Below are positions 1 through 7,875 of a stretch of 14,219 nt of DNA, one piece after another (positions within the stretch are counted from its first letter, which is position 1; each line of letters opens with the position of its first letter). The stretch lies in the NCBI GenBank assembly GCA_964654825.1, contig CAZZKG010000075.1, positions 1 to 14,219 of the forward strand, written 5' to 3'. A model generated the notes under the pieces. The model did not search any database, was not told the DNA's origin, and saw only the letters and a list, made by a program, of their open reading frames with translations. The translations under genes were made by a program, and so were the position numbers. The stretch is from CAZZKG01 sp964654825 (GTDB lineage: Bacteria; Gemmatimonadota; CAZMKB01).

Positions 1-545
1 CCCCTGGCCGTGTACTCTTTGAGGATGTCATTCTGCACCGTACCCCGGAGCTTTCCCCACTCGACACCCTGCTCCTCGGCAAGCACCAGGTACAGGGCGA
101 GTAGAATCGGTGCCGTGGCATTAATGGTCATGGAAGTGCTGACCTCACCGAGCGGTATCCCGTCGAAGAGAGTTCGCATGTCATCGAGGGTGTCTATCGC
201 AACACCGACCTTCCCAACCTCACCTTCCGACCTGGGATCATCGGAATCGAGTCCCATCTGGGTCGGCAGGTCGAACGCCACGGAGAGTCCCGTCTGACCC
301 TTCTCGAGGAGAAAACGGTACCGCTGGTTCGTCTCCCGCGCGGTGCCGAAACCGGCATACTGCCTCATCGTCCAGAGCCGACGGCGGTACATGTCAGCGT
401 GGATACCCCGGGTAAAAGGGAAGTTCCCCGGTTCTCCCAGCTGTCCGGGCACATCGATACCAGTCATGTCGGCTTTGCCATAACACCTCCTGACAGGAAT
501 TCCGGATGACGTCTTCAGCTCTTCCTTCTTTTTCTTGCTTTTCAT
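1..545 (-). CDS. Methylmalonyl-CoA mutase, large (catalytic) subunit, N-terminal part; cut by the window edge
   Basis: Only the first 181 codons are present; the gene continues past the left edge. The enzyme is cytoplasmic, uses adenosylcobalamin, and interconverts (R)-methylmalonyl-CoA and succinyl-CoA. The translation carries the family's N-terminal hallmarks: SGIPVRR (14-20), NFPFTRGIH (41-49), LWTMRQYAGFGTA (57-69), the substrate-barrel segment SVAFDLPTQMG (88-98), STSMTINATAP (136-146) and LRGTVQNDILKEY (167-179). I chose the ATG at 545-543 because residues 14-26 match the family and would be lost from the next in-frame ATG (M27); the sequence just before it (GGAG touching the ATG) is a poor ribosome binding site. 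It starts about 40 nt after the biotin-carrier stop codon, so it is probably the next gene of the propionyl-CoA carboxylase operon. Family assignment is firm. Whether the cobalamin domain is fused or separate cannot be seen. Confidence 0.95.
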   Translation of the reverse strand, partial: MKSKKKKEELKTSSGIPVRRCYGKADMTGIDVPGQLGEPGNFPFTRGIHADMYRRRLWTMRQYAGFGTARETNQRYRFLLEKGQTGLSVAFDLPTQMGLDSDDPRSEGEVGKVGVAIDTLDDMRTLFDGIPLGEVSTSMTINATAPILLALYLVLAEEQGVEWGKLRGTVQNDILKEYTAR

Positions 546-584
546 CTCCGGCCTGATCTCCCGTACCCCTCAGGGTACCGGCTT

Positions 585-1091
585 CTATTCAACCACCATG
601 AGCAGTTCGTTCTGGTCCACCTTCTGCCCCTTACTGACGAGAATCTCCCTGACCACCCCACCCTCTGCTGCTTTGAGCTCGTTTTCCATCTTCATTGCTT
701 CGACGATGATTACACCCTGTCCCCTCGCGATCTTCTCCCCCACCTCCACCTCGATCTCGATGACGAGGCCTGGCATGGGGGCATGGATGTCCTTCTTCCG
801 GATCTCCTTTTTCTTCCTGAGTCCGAGCCGTTCGAGCTCTTTTTTCTTCTCGTTCATGACCTCGAACCTGTAGCCTCTTTTCAGGGTCTCAACTTCGACA
901 AGGTCACCGTTCGTCCTGGTACTCAGCAGATAGGATTTGTTGTCTATGAGAAGATGTATGTATGGCTTGAATGTATTGCTCGAAATGTCTATCCTGTACT
1001 CCACACCGCCATGATTTACCGTGACCGTGCTACCACCCCATTCGACATCGAAAACTTCCTCGTCCCCATCGGTCCTTATATAGTATTTCAA
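585..1091 (-). CDS. Biotin carboxyl carrier protein (biotinyl-lipoyl domain subunit) of an acyl-CoA carboxylase
   Basis: This 168-residue protein carries the biotin that shuttles CO2 from the biotin carboxylase to the carboxyltransferase. The C-terminal half (about 101-168) is a biotinyl domain with the motif EAMKMEN (131-137), K134 being the biotinylated lysine, preceded by HAPMPGLV (103-110). Residues 1-80 form a beta-rich region, joined through a very basic linker (about 81-101, many K/R). A lone carrier of this kind is usual in multi-subunit propionyl-CoA or acetyl-CoA carboxylases and oxaloacetate decarboxylase-like enzymes; the neighbours favour propionyl-CoA carboxylase. The start is TTG, overlapping the upstream biotin carboxylase stop as TTGA, with AGGAGGG five bases upstream, which suggests translational coupling. 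The stop codon is TAG. An out-of-frame ATG lies within the same start region but gives no family match. Confidence 0.93.
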   Translation of the reverse strand: MKYYIRTDGDEEVFDVEWGGSTVTVNHGGVEYRIDISSNTFKPYIHLLIDNKSYLLSTRTNGDLVEVETLKRGYRFEVMNEKKKELERLGLRKKKEIRKKDIHAPMPGLVIEIEVEVGEKIARGQGVIIVEAMKMENELKAAEGGVVREILVSKGQKVDQNELLMVVE

Positions 1092-2644
1092 TCATCCCTC
1101 CTCTCCACCCCTCGCCTGAGTTTACGCCACTGTTCTTCACGTCGCGTACTTTCCTCGATGGACGCTCTCCTCCAGGGTACCTGACCACCTGAAACGTCTC
1201 TCCGTATGATCGGTGACGCCTTCCCTTCCGAAGCCTTGGCGACGACTGCTCCAAGCATGGCCGCGAGTTCATTCTCACTCTCCCCGGGCGGGTGTGTGAG
1301 GTCCCCTTTTCGGGCGAGAAAGGAGGTGTCATAATTACCATCGACAAAGTCCGGGTCCTGGAGCACGAGAAGGTGGAAGGGGATGGTCGTCCTGATACCG
1401 GTGATACGAAACTCCGAGAGTGCTCTCTTCATCCTCTCGATCGCTTCTCCCCTGGTCTGTGCCCAGACGATGAGTTTCGCGATGAGTGGATCGTAAAAGA
1501 GTGTCACCTCGCTCCCGATTGTCACCCCGGAATCCACTCTCACCCACGGTCCGCCGGGAAGCTCATAGGCGGTTATCCGTCCAGCAGACGGGAGAAAGTC
1601 GTTGAAGGGATCTTCGCTCGATACTCTGCACTCGATCGACCAGCCCCTGGGTTTGAGAGACCGGAACCGGGCAGGAATAAGCTCTCCCGCCGCTACAGCG
1701 ATCTGCCAGTATACGAGATCGGTACCCGTCACGAATTCTGTCACAGGATGCTCCACCTGGAGTCTGGTGTTCATTTCGAGAAAATAAAACTTCCCGGTCC
1801 CATCGAGGAGAAACTCGACGGTACCGGCATTCTTGTATTGAACGGCACGCGCCGTATCCCGTGCCGCATTTCCTATTTTCTCCCGGAGGTCGGGTGTCAT
1901 CACGGGAGAGGGTGACTCTTCGATGAGTTTCTGGTGCCTCCGCTGAATCGAACATTCTCTTTCGCATAGATGAATCACGTTCCCCTCATTGTCGGCGAAA
2001 ACCTGAACTTCTATGTGTCTCGGATTGTCGAGGAACTTCTCTATATAGATCCTGTCGTCACCGAAAGATTTTTTTGCCTCACTTTGAGAGGCGCGGAATG
2101 CCGATTTCATGTCGCCGTCATCGTTGACGATCCTCATGCCTTTCCCACCGCCGCCGGCGACCGGTTTGATGAGGACGGGCCATCCGAGCCTCCTGCCCCA
2201 GGAAAGAGCATCCCCGGCCGTTTTCACGCCTCCCTTCGAACCGGGTATTACCGGGACGCCGCTCTCAGAAATCTTTCGCCTCGCTTCGGACTTATCCCCC
2301 ATCAGGCCGATCGCCTTCGACGGAGGTCCGATGAACACGAAACCGCTCTGCTCGCATATCCGGGCAAATGTCGGATTCTCTGCAAGGAATCCGTATCCGG
2401 GATGAATTGCCCGCACCCCGGATTGTGCCGCAATGTTGAGGACATTGCCCATATTGAGATAGCTTTCCTCCGAAGGCGGACTACCGACATAGTAAGCTTC
2501 ATCGGATTCCCACACGTGGGGAGAATCCCTGTCCACATCCGAGTAAATGGCAACTGATTTTATCCCCATCTCCCGAAGGGTCCTCATGATCCTCACAGCG
2601 ACTTCACTTCTGTTCGCAACGAGTACTTTGTCGAACAGGGGCAC
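1088..2644 (-). CDS. accC: Biotin carboxylase subunit of propionyl-CoA/acyl-CoA carboxylase
   Basis: ATP-grasp enzyme that carboxylates biotin using ATP and bicarbonate. Numbering from the GTG start (518 aa): ANRSEVAVRI (10-19), HPGYGFLAEN (81-90), the glycine-rich ATP loop GGGGKGM (164-170), K160, E202, H237/K239 in RRHQK, E277, E290, N292, R294 and E298 in EMNTRLQVEHP, and R340 in ECRVSSEDP. All catalytic and ATP/Mg positions I can align with E. coli AccC are kept. One oddity: the near-invariant ANRGE is ANRSE (Ser13). A charged C-terminal tail of about 70 residues follows the biotin carboxylase C domain, as often seen when this subunit works with a PccB-type partner. An ATG six codons upstream (2662) is possible, but an AGGAGG inside that extension sits eight bases before the GTG at 2644, and the family begins right there (PLFDKVLVANR). 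Overlaps the biotin carrier gene by 4 nt. Confidence 0.95.
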   Translation of the reverse strand: MPLFDKVLVANRSEVAVRIMRTLREMGIKSVAIYSDVDRDSPHVWESDEAYYVGSPPSEESYLNMGNVLNIAAQSGVRAIHPGYGFLAENPTFARICEQSGFVFIGPPSKAIGLMGDKSEARRKISESGVPVIPGSKGGVKTAGDALSWGRRLGWPVLIKPVAGGGGKGMRIVNDDGDMKSAFRASQSEAKKSFGDDRIYIEKFLDNPRHIEVQVFADNEGNVIHLCERECSIQRRHQKLIEESPSPVMTPDLREKIGNAARDTARAVQYKNAGTVEFLLDGTGKFYFLEMNTRLQVEHPVTEFVTGTDLVYWQIAVAAGELIPARFRSLKPRGWSIECRVSSEDPFNDFLPSAGRITAYELPGGPWVRVDSGVTIGSEVTLFYDPLIAKLIVWAQTRGEAIERMKRALSEFRITGIRTTIPFHLLVLQDPDFVDGNYDTSFLARKGDLTHPPGESENELAAMLGAVVAKASEGKASPIIRRDVSGGQVPWRRASIEESTRREEQWRKLRRGVERRDD

Positions 2645-2652
2645 TTCTTGTA

Positions 2653-2660
2653 CCTCCTCC
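2653..2660 (-). promoter_or_regulatory. Ribosome binding site that decides the accC start
   Basis: On the minus strand GGAGGAGG lies eight bases before the GTG at 2644-2642. It overlaps codons 2-4 of the longer reading frame that begins with ATG at 2662. No Shine-Dalgarno sequence precedes that ATG, so the GTG is the better start. Confidence 0.6.
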
Positions 2661-2728
2661 ATCCGGATCGCGTGTTTTACAGGACCCGGGGCCGGCAGAA
2701 TTGTTCCCGGATCAGCGGTACCCGGCAG

Positions 2729-4279
2729 TTACAGCGGGATGTTGCCGTGTTTCTTGGCAGGGTTCGAATCCCTCTTGTTTGTCAGCATCTCGAGCCCCTT
2801 GATCAGATACTGTCGTGTCTCACGCGGGTCGATGACCGCATCGATGAATCCCCTGGCAGCCGCGATGTAGGGATTGGCAAAAGTATCCCGGAACTCCTCT
2901 TCCTTCTTCTGGAGAGTCTCTTCCGGGTTTTCGGACGCCTCGATCTCCTTCTTGAAGATGATCTCGGCAGCGCCCTTGGGTCCCATGACGGCGATCTCAG
3001 CGCTCGGCCAGGCGAAGTTTAGATCACCTCCCACATGTTTCGAGTTCATGACGTCGTAGGCTCCGCCGTAAGCCTTCCGCAGTACCACGGTCATTTTCGG
3101 AACCGTGGCTTCACAGTAGGCATAGAGAAGCTTGGCGCCGTGTTTGATGATACCGCCGAACTCCTGGGCGGTACCGGGCAGGAAACCGGGTACGTCCTCG
3201 AAGGTTACGAGCGGAATATTGAACGCATCACAGAACCGGATGAACCGTGCACCCTTGAGCGAAGAGCTGATGTCCAGGACACCGGCTGTGACCGACGGCT
3301 GATTGGCAACTATACCGACGGCGTTGCCCCCGAGCCGCGCGAACCCCACAACGATGTTTGCCGCATAACCCGGTTGTATCTCCAGAAACTCACCGTGGTC
3401 TACGATGAGATGAAAGACACTTTTAACATCATACGGCTTGTTGGGATTGTCGGGGATGATCCTTAGGAGTTCCTCCTCCTTCCGGAGGGGATCATCACCG
3501 GTATCGATGAAGGGAGGAGATTCGAGATTGTTACTCGGTATGTATGACACAAGCTGTCTGATTTTCTGGAAACAATCCTCCTCGTCCTCACAGGCAAAGT
3601 GACAGACACCGCTTTTGGTGCTGTGCGTCTCCGTCCCGCCGAGTTCTTCGAAGGTAACTTCCTCGTGGGTGACTGTCTTCACTACATTCGGCCCAGTGAC
3701 GAACATGTAGCTCAAATCCTTGACCATGAATATGAAATCCGTTATGGCAGGTGAATACACCGCCCCACCCGCACAGGGACCCAGTATTGCGGAGATCTGA
3801 GGGATCACACCGGACGAGAGCGTGTTACGAAGGAAGATGTCGGCATAACCGCCGAGGCTGAGGACACCCTCCTGTATCCTGGCCCCGCCCGAATCGTTGA
3901 GCCCGATGACCGGTGCACCGTTTTTCACAGCCAGGTCCATGATTTTACATACCTTCGCTGCGTGGGCCTCGGCGAGCGATCCCCCGAACACCGTGAAATC
4001 CTGACTGAACACATACACCAATCTCCCATCAATACGCCCCCAGCCCGTTACGACACCATCCCCGGGGACGACTTTCTCCGCCATCCCGAAATCCGTGCAC
4101 CGATGACTCACGAACATATCCAGTTCATTGTAACTCCCGGGATCGAGGAGCATATCTATCCGTTCACGTGCGGTGAGTTTCCCTTTTTCATGCTGCTGCT
4201 CTATCCTGTGAACTCCCCCTCCCTCCATAGCTCCGTCGACGAGTTCATTGAGTCTGGCGAGTTTATCCTCCATTGTCAT
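2729..4279 (-). CDS. Propionyl-CoA carboxylase beta chain (carboxyltransferase)
   Basis: A 516-residue crotonase-fold carboxyltransferase, the full length for this family. It moves the carboxyl group from carboxybiotin to propionyl-CoA, giving methylmalonyl-CoA. Visible signatures: GKLTARERIDMLLD (33-46), the N-domain oxyanion-hole loop GPCAGGAVYSPAITDF (167-182), NQPSVTAGVLD (326-336), FEDVPGFLPGT (360-370), the C-domain loop RKAYGGAYDVM (401-411), and the family's usual end, KKHGNIPL (509-516). Sodium-pump decarboxylases (MmdA) share this fold, but an adjacent biotin carboxylase plus carrier, and a mutase gene further along, favour a carboxylase. The ATG at 4279 has GGAGGGG six bases upstream; the second ATG two codons later is less well spaced. 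It overlaps the end of the upstream lipoprotein gene by 17 nt, which points to co-transcription and coupling. Stop is TAA. Confidence 0.95.
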   Translation of the reverse strand: MTMEDKLARLNELVDGAMEGGGVHRIEQQHEKGKLTARERIDMLLDPGSYNELDMFVSHRCTDFGMAEKVVPGDGVVTGWGRIDGRLVYVFSQDFTVFGGSLAEAHAAKVCKIMDLAVKNGAPVIGLNDSGGARIQEGVLSLGGYADIFLRNTLSSGVIPQISAILGPCAGGAVYSPAITDFIFMVKDLSYMFVTGPNVVKTVTHEEVTFEELGGTETHSTKSGVCHFACEDEEDCFQKIRQLVSYIPSNNLESPPFIDTGDDPLRKEEELLRIIPDNPNKPYDVKSVFHLIVDHGEFLEIQPGYAANIVVGFARLGGNAVGIVANQPSVTAGVLDISSSLKGARFIRFCDAFNIPLVTFEDVPGFLPGTAQEFGGIIKHGAKLLYAYCEATVPKMTVVLRKAYGGAYDVMNSKHVGGDLNFAWPSAEIAVMGPKGAAEIIFKKEIEASENPEETLQKKEEEFRDTFANPYIAAARGFIDAVIDPRETRQYLIKGLEMLTNKRDSNPAKKHGNIPL

Positions 4280-5564
4280 GATGTACCCCTCCCTGGGATT
4301 CGATCAAGTCGGGACTGATGCTGTCGGCCGGAACGGATTCGAGCGTCACGATTTCTCCTCCCGATATAGTGAAGAGAAAAGCCTTTCTTTCCAGTCTGCC
4401 ATCAACCATACTGTATATCGCTGTCGCACCCCTGAAATCACTGGTTTGCAGAAACGCTTCGAGAAGTTCCGCGGGCCTGCTGCCGCCCTGTTCATAGGCC
4501 TGGACGATCATGGCCAGGGTATCATATCCCCATCCCGCGATACGGTTCGGCTCCTTCCTGTGAATCTCTATGTATGGCCCGGCGAACTTCTCATGTATGA
4601 GCTCGGCTGATTCGGGAAAGTATGAATCTGAAAAATAAACCCCCTCCACGTATGTGCCGCCTTTCCTCGTTATGTCATCGTAATTCCAGCCATCCGCGCC
4701 TAGCAGAACGGCATCATAGATACTGTAATAAGGTATCTGGGGAGCGATCTGAATTACATCTTCACTTCGTGCAGGTATGTAGACTGCCTCAGGATGATAC
4801 AGAGCGATTGTCTTGATCTCGTTCTCGTAGGTTTTCCCCGTGGTGGGAAACGCAACAGCTATAACCACGGTCTCTCCCAGTGCTTCGATCTCATCGATGA
4901 AAGCCCGGGCCATAATATGTCCATTGAGATTATCGGGATAGAGTACCGCGAAGGTCGACAGGCCCAGATCCCTGACCGCAAAGCTTGCGATCCTTCGGGA
5001 CAGTGAAGGTGAAGGCGTGCTGAGTGAGAACGCGTTAACGCTCACCCCGGGGAGGTCATAGGCGGATGAAGTCGGACTCAGGACCAGGATGGAATCGGCC
5101 GCCAGTGTCAGAGCAGTCGAGACCACCGAGGGCGTTGTGAGCGGGCCGATCACGGCACTCACCTGTCTGTCCCGCAGCCTCTGTGCGATTTCGATCGATT
5201 TGATCGATCCGGTCCTGTAATTTTCCGCATTGTCAATGAGTTCGAATTCGATGCGGATATGTCGATCGTTCAGAAATTCGTCCTTCGCGATCAGGATACC
5301 TTCGAGCACGGCCTGACCGAAACTCGAAAGATCACCGGACAGGGGAAGGATAATACCTACCCTGAGAGGTTCATCGATCATTTCCAGATCCTGACCGTTT
5401 TTTCGCGGGATCTCGGTCTCACTCTTTCCGGAGGACGGGGAAGCCTCTCCCGTGGGTTCATTGATCTTTCTCTCATCCTTTTTCCCGTACCGCTGGACCT
5501 TACCGCAGGATTGGAAAGAAACAACCAGAAAGAAAAGAAGCGCGGCAAACGAGAGTTTCTTCAT
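4263..5564 (-). CDS. Periplasmic-binding-fold lipoprotein (Peripla_BP_6 / branched-chain amino acid receptor-like or LpoA-like)
   Basis: This 433-residue protein begins with a lipoprotein signal: basic MKK, a hydrophobic stretch (4-16) and the lipobox FQSC with Cys20. A polar, charged linker (21-65) leads to a type I periplasmic-binding fold from about residue 66: LRVGIILPLSGDLSSFGQAV (67-86), AVIGPLTTPSVVS (137-149) and LVLSPTSSAYDLPG (160-173). This is the pattern of branched-chain amino acid ABC-transporter receptors and of the related penicillin-binding-protein activator LpoA. No permease or ATPase gene lies next to it, so a transport role is not supported here. It would be anchored in a membrane facing the periplasm. 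It sits between the S1 gene (75 nt upstream) and the carboxyltransferase gene (17-nt overlap). I see no Shine-Dalgarno sequence before the ATG, but the signal peptide fixes the start well. Ligand unknown. Confidence 0.85.
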   Translation of the reverse strand: MKKLSFAALLFFLVVSFQSCGKVQRYGKKDERKINEPTGEASPSSGKSETEIPRKNGQDLEMIDEPLRVGIILPLSGDLSSFGQAVLEGILIAKDEFLNDRHIRIEFELIDNAENYRTGSIKSIEIAQRLRDRQVSAVIGPLTTPSVVSTALTLAADSILVLSPTSSAYDLPGVSVNAFSLSTPSPSLSRRIASFAVRDLGLSTFAVLYPDNLNGHIMARAFIDEIEALGETVVIAVAFPTTGKTYENEIKTIALYHPEAVYIPARSEDVIQIAPQIPYYSIYDAVLLGADGWNYDDITRKGGTYVEGVYFSDSYFPESAELIHEKFAGPYIEIHRKEPNRIAGWGYDTLAMIVQAYEQGGSRPAELLEAFLQTSDFRGATAIYSMVDGRLERKAFLFTISGGEIVTLESVPADSISPDLIESQGGVHHDNGG

Positions 5565-5618
5565 CGAAGAGCGCTTTGAAGATGATGTGAAGTATCGAGT
5601 CGATGTCCGGGGAAAGAC

Positions 5619-5637
5619 CTGTGAGACAATCTCACAG
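5619..5637 (-). terminator. Perfect hairpin just after the S1 stop codon (attenuator or weak terminator)
   Basis: Arms CTGTGAGA and TCTCACAG form a perfect 8-bp stem around a 3-nt loop, starting two bases after the S1 stop codon (TAG, 5642-5640). The minus-strand sequence that follows (GTCTTTCCCC) is only weakly T-rich, so this is not a textbook Rho-independent terminator. It could partly terminate transcription or mark an RNA processing site, lowering expression of the downstream lipoprotein/carboxylase genes relative to S1. Confidence 0.5.
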
Positions 5638-5639
5638 CT

Positions 5640-7709
5640 CTATCCCTCAGACTCTTTGTCTTCGTCAGTATCGGCTGCAGGTTCTTCCCCGGAGTCCTGA
5701 TCTTCAGGAACTTCACTGGTTACTTCTTCAACCCCGGCTTCCGCTTCCGGTGGAGCTTCTGCCGCATCAGCAGTGTCTTCGCTCACATCTGAAGGTTCGT
5801 CGACGACATCAACCTGCGATTCTGAAGTGTCAGCTGATGCTTCTCCGGTCGGGGAAGATTCATCTGCAGTTTCAGTGGATTCTTCCGGAGTCCCGGTTGA
5901 AACCTCATCAGCAGCAGCTGGTACGTCAGTTGAATCGGCGGGCTCCTCCTCCCTCACGGGAAGAGGGGAGATAGCCTGGAGAACGATCCGTCTGTTTTCA
6001 GCATTACACTCCAGTACCCGGAGCTGCAGCCGGTCGCCGGTCTGGAATATCTGAGCGAGCGACTTCTGAGTGGGGATGTCGATCTGAGAGATAGGGACGA
6101 AACCCTCCACATCATCACCCAGATCAACGATCAATCCCTTTTCGAGAACCTTTGCCACCTCACCTTCTGTCTCCACACCTGATGTAAAGGTCACGGAAAG
6201 CTGTTCCCAGGGATCTTCGGTCACCTGTTTGAGTCCCAGGGAGAGCCTCTTGTTATCAACATCGATATTCATGATGACAACTTCGATTTTATCCCCCTTC
6301 TTCACCACTTCACTGGGATGCATGATCCTCTTTGTCCAGGACATGTCGGAGATGTGAACAAGGCCGTCGATGCCTTCTTCTATCTCGACGAATGCACCGA
6401 AGGAAGTGAGATTACGGACCCGCCCCTCCATCCTGGTCCCGGGAGGATATTTCTCGGGCAGGCTCAGCCAGGGATCTTCTTCTATCTGTTTCATACCGAG
6501 GGATATTTTTTCTTCCTTCTGGTTGACATTCAGTACTATCGCCTCAACGGTGTCGCCAATAGCTAGAAGTTTGGAAGGGTGCTTGATGTGTTGCGTCCAG
6601 GACATCTCCGATATGTGTATGAGTCCTTCAACACCCTTTTCTAGTTCAACAAAAGCACCGTAGTTGGTAAGACTCACGACCTTTCCCTTGACCTTCGAAT
6701 TGACAGGATACTTCTTCTCGATATCCTCCCAAGGGTATGGTGTCAGCTGTTTCAGACCGAGACTGATCCGGCCTTTTTCCATATCGAGCTCGAGGATCTT
6801 CACCTTGATCGTATCGCTGATCCTCACCATTTCTGATGGATGGCTCACCCTGCCCCAGGACATGTCGGTGATGTGGAGGAGACCATCAACACCGCCGAGA
6901 TCGATAAAGGCGCCAAAGTCAGTGATGTTTTTCACGACGCCCTCACGTACCTGACCGACCTCGAGTTCTCCAAGCAGCTGCTTCCGCTGGGCATCCCGTT
7001 CATTTTCGAGGATCACGCGCCGTGAGACGACGATGTTCCGGCGCCGCTTGTTGAGCTTTATAATCTTGAATGGAAATTCTTTCCCGATGAGTTCGTCGAG
7101 ATTAGAAACCTTTCGTAATGCTATCTGTGAACCGGGAAGAAAAGCATCCACCCCAAGCAGGTCTACAACAACACCACCCTTGATCCGCCGTGTTATAATC
7201 CCTTGTACTGTTTGATCATCGTCGTAGGCATCTTTGATCGTGTCCCACACCATGAGGAAATCGGCCTTCTTCTTAGAGAACACCATCATACCATCCTGGT
7301 CCTCGAGCTTCTCGAGGTATACATCGACGCGGTCACCAACATTGATCGTCTCGGCATCTTTGAACTCCTCGAGAGAAACGATCCCCTCTGCCTTGAATCC
7401 GACATCGATGATGACGCTGTTCTCCTTCATACTCAGTACGGTCCCGGTAACGACCTGTCCCTCTTCCATCCGCTTGAGGGTTTCCTCGTACATCTGCATC
7501 ATACGTTCGTATTCCTCGGGCGGGTACTCCGAGTCATCGAGGAAATCTTCGACCGGCAACTGGTTCTCGAGTTCAGGTTCGTCCCGTGGAGCCGTGGGTT
7601 CCTGTACATCTTCCGGTGTGTTCTCAAGCGTCTCTGCCTGAGATTCAACTTCTTCGATCGTAGACTCTTCTCCTTCTCTCTCCTTTGGCTCTGAGATATC
7701 AGAAAGCAT
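5640..7709 (-). CDS. rpsA: 30S ribosomal protein S1
   Basis: RNA-binding ribosomal protein that helps load mRNA on the 30S subunit. With the ATG at 7709 it is 689 residues. Six S1 (OB-fold) repeats are visible at roughly 84-146, 168-232, 250-319, 336-405, 421-494 and 510-580. Repeats 3-5 carry the classic FGAF(V/I)-GLxHIS-MSW pattern; repeats 1 and 2 are the divergent ribosome-binding type. Unusual are the long acidic, low-complexity extensions at both ends: about 80 residues before repeat 1 and about 105 after repeat 6, the latter rich in E, D, S, T, A, P and V. E. coli S1 is about 557 residues. A GTG seven codons upstream (7730) is open, but an AGGAGG overlapping that extension is spaced nine bases from the ATG, so the ATG is preferred. 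It is the first gene of the minus-strand block and has its own promoter. Stop is TAG. Confidence 0.96.
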   Translation of the reverse strand: MLSDISEPKEREGEESTIEEVESQAETLENTPEDVQEPTAPRDEPELENQLPVEDFLDDSEYPPEEYERMMQMYEETLKRMEEGQVVTGTVLSMKENSVIIDVGFKAEGIVSLEEFKDAETINVGDRVDVYLEKLEDQDGMMVFSKKKADFLMVWDTIKDAYDDDQTVQGIITRRIKGGVVVDLLGVDAFLPGSQIALRKVSNLDELIGKEFPFKIIKLNKRRRNIVVSRRVILENERDAQRKQLLGELEVGQVREGVVKNITDFGAFIDLGGVDGLLHITDMSWGRVSHPSEMVRISDTIKVKILELDMEKGRISLGLKQLTPYPWEDIEKKYPVNSKVKGKVVSLTNYGAFVELEKGVEGLIHISEMSWTQHIKHPSKLLAIGDTVEAIVLNVNQKEEKISLGMKQIEEDPWLSLPEKYPPGTRMEGRVRNLTSFGAFVEIEEGIDGLVHISDMSWTKRIMHPSEVVKKGDKIEVVIMNIDVDNKRLSLGLKQVTEDPWEQLSVTFTSGVETEGEVAKVLEKGLIVDLGDDVEGFVPISQIDIPTQKSLAQIFQTGDRLQLRVLECNAENRRIVLQAISPLPVREEEPADSTDVPAAADEVSTGTPEESTETADESSPTGEASADTSESQVDVVDEPSDVSEDTADAAEAPPEAEAGVEEVTSEVPEDQDSGEEPAADTDEDKESEG

Positions 7710-7718
7710 TAAATGAAA

Positions 7719-7724
7719 CCTCCT
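7719..7724 (-). promoter_or_regulatory. Ribosome binding site deciding the rpsA start
   Basis: AGGAGG on the minus strand, nine bases before the ATG at 7709-7707. It falls inside the longer frame that would start with GTG at 7730, which argues against that GTG. Confidence 0.7.
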
Positions 7725-7809
7725 CTTCACAGAATGTACACCGGAGAGACAGAAAATGACACACTATCCCCTGACCGATGCTCGCCTTTCGCGGCGATTT
7801 AAGCTTTAT

Positions 7810-7838
7810 ATATTATTTTTTTTAGTCGAAAAAGTCAA
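7810..7838 (-). promoter_or_regulatory. Sigma70-type promoter for rpsA
   Basis: Minus-strand -35 TTGACT (7838-7833) and -10 TAATAT (7815-7810) with a 17-nt spacer containing a run of eight A. The -10 is only a partial match; an overlapping TATATA lies a few bases on. The transcript would have a leader of roughly 95 nt before the rpsA ATG, including a small 5-bp hairpin (TCGCC/GGCGA). Three TTTCGAAT repeats sit directly upstream of the -35. Confidence 0.55.
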
Positions 7839-7842
7839 GAGA

Positions 7843-7875
7843 TTTCGAATAGAGTTTCGAATAGGAATTTCGAAT
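7843..7875. repeat. Three TTTCGAAT repeats upstream of the rpsA promoter
   Basis: Exact copies of TTTCGAAT at 7843-7850, 7855-7862 and 7868-7875, with start-to-start distances of 12 and 13 bp. Each contains the palindrome TTCGAA. They begin five bases upstream of the rpsA -35 box, a typical place for an activator or repressor to bind. Confidence 0.6.

Noticed and set aside
473..482. AGGAGG followed by an ATG just inside the mutase gene, suggesting a different start or a leader peptide
   Set aside because: That ATG is out of frame and gives a five-residue peptide, while the conserved mutase N-terminus lies upstream of it, in frame with the ATG at 545.
2761..2772. GGTTCGAATCCC, which looks like the T-arm of a tRNA
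   Set aside because: It lies inside the conserved C-terminus of the carboxyltransferase gene, and no acceptor, D or anticodon arm can be built around it.
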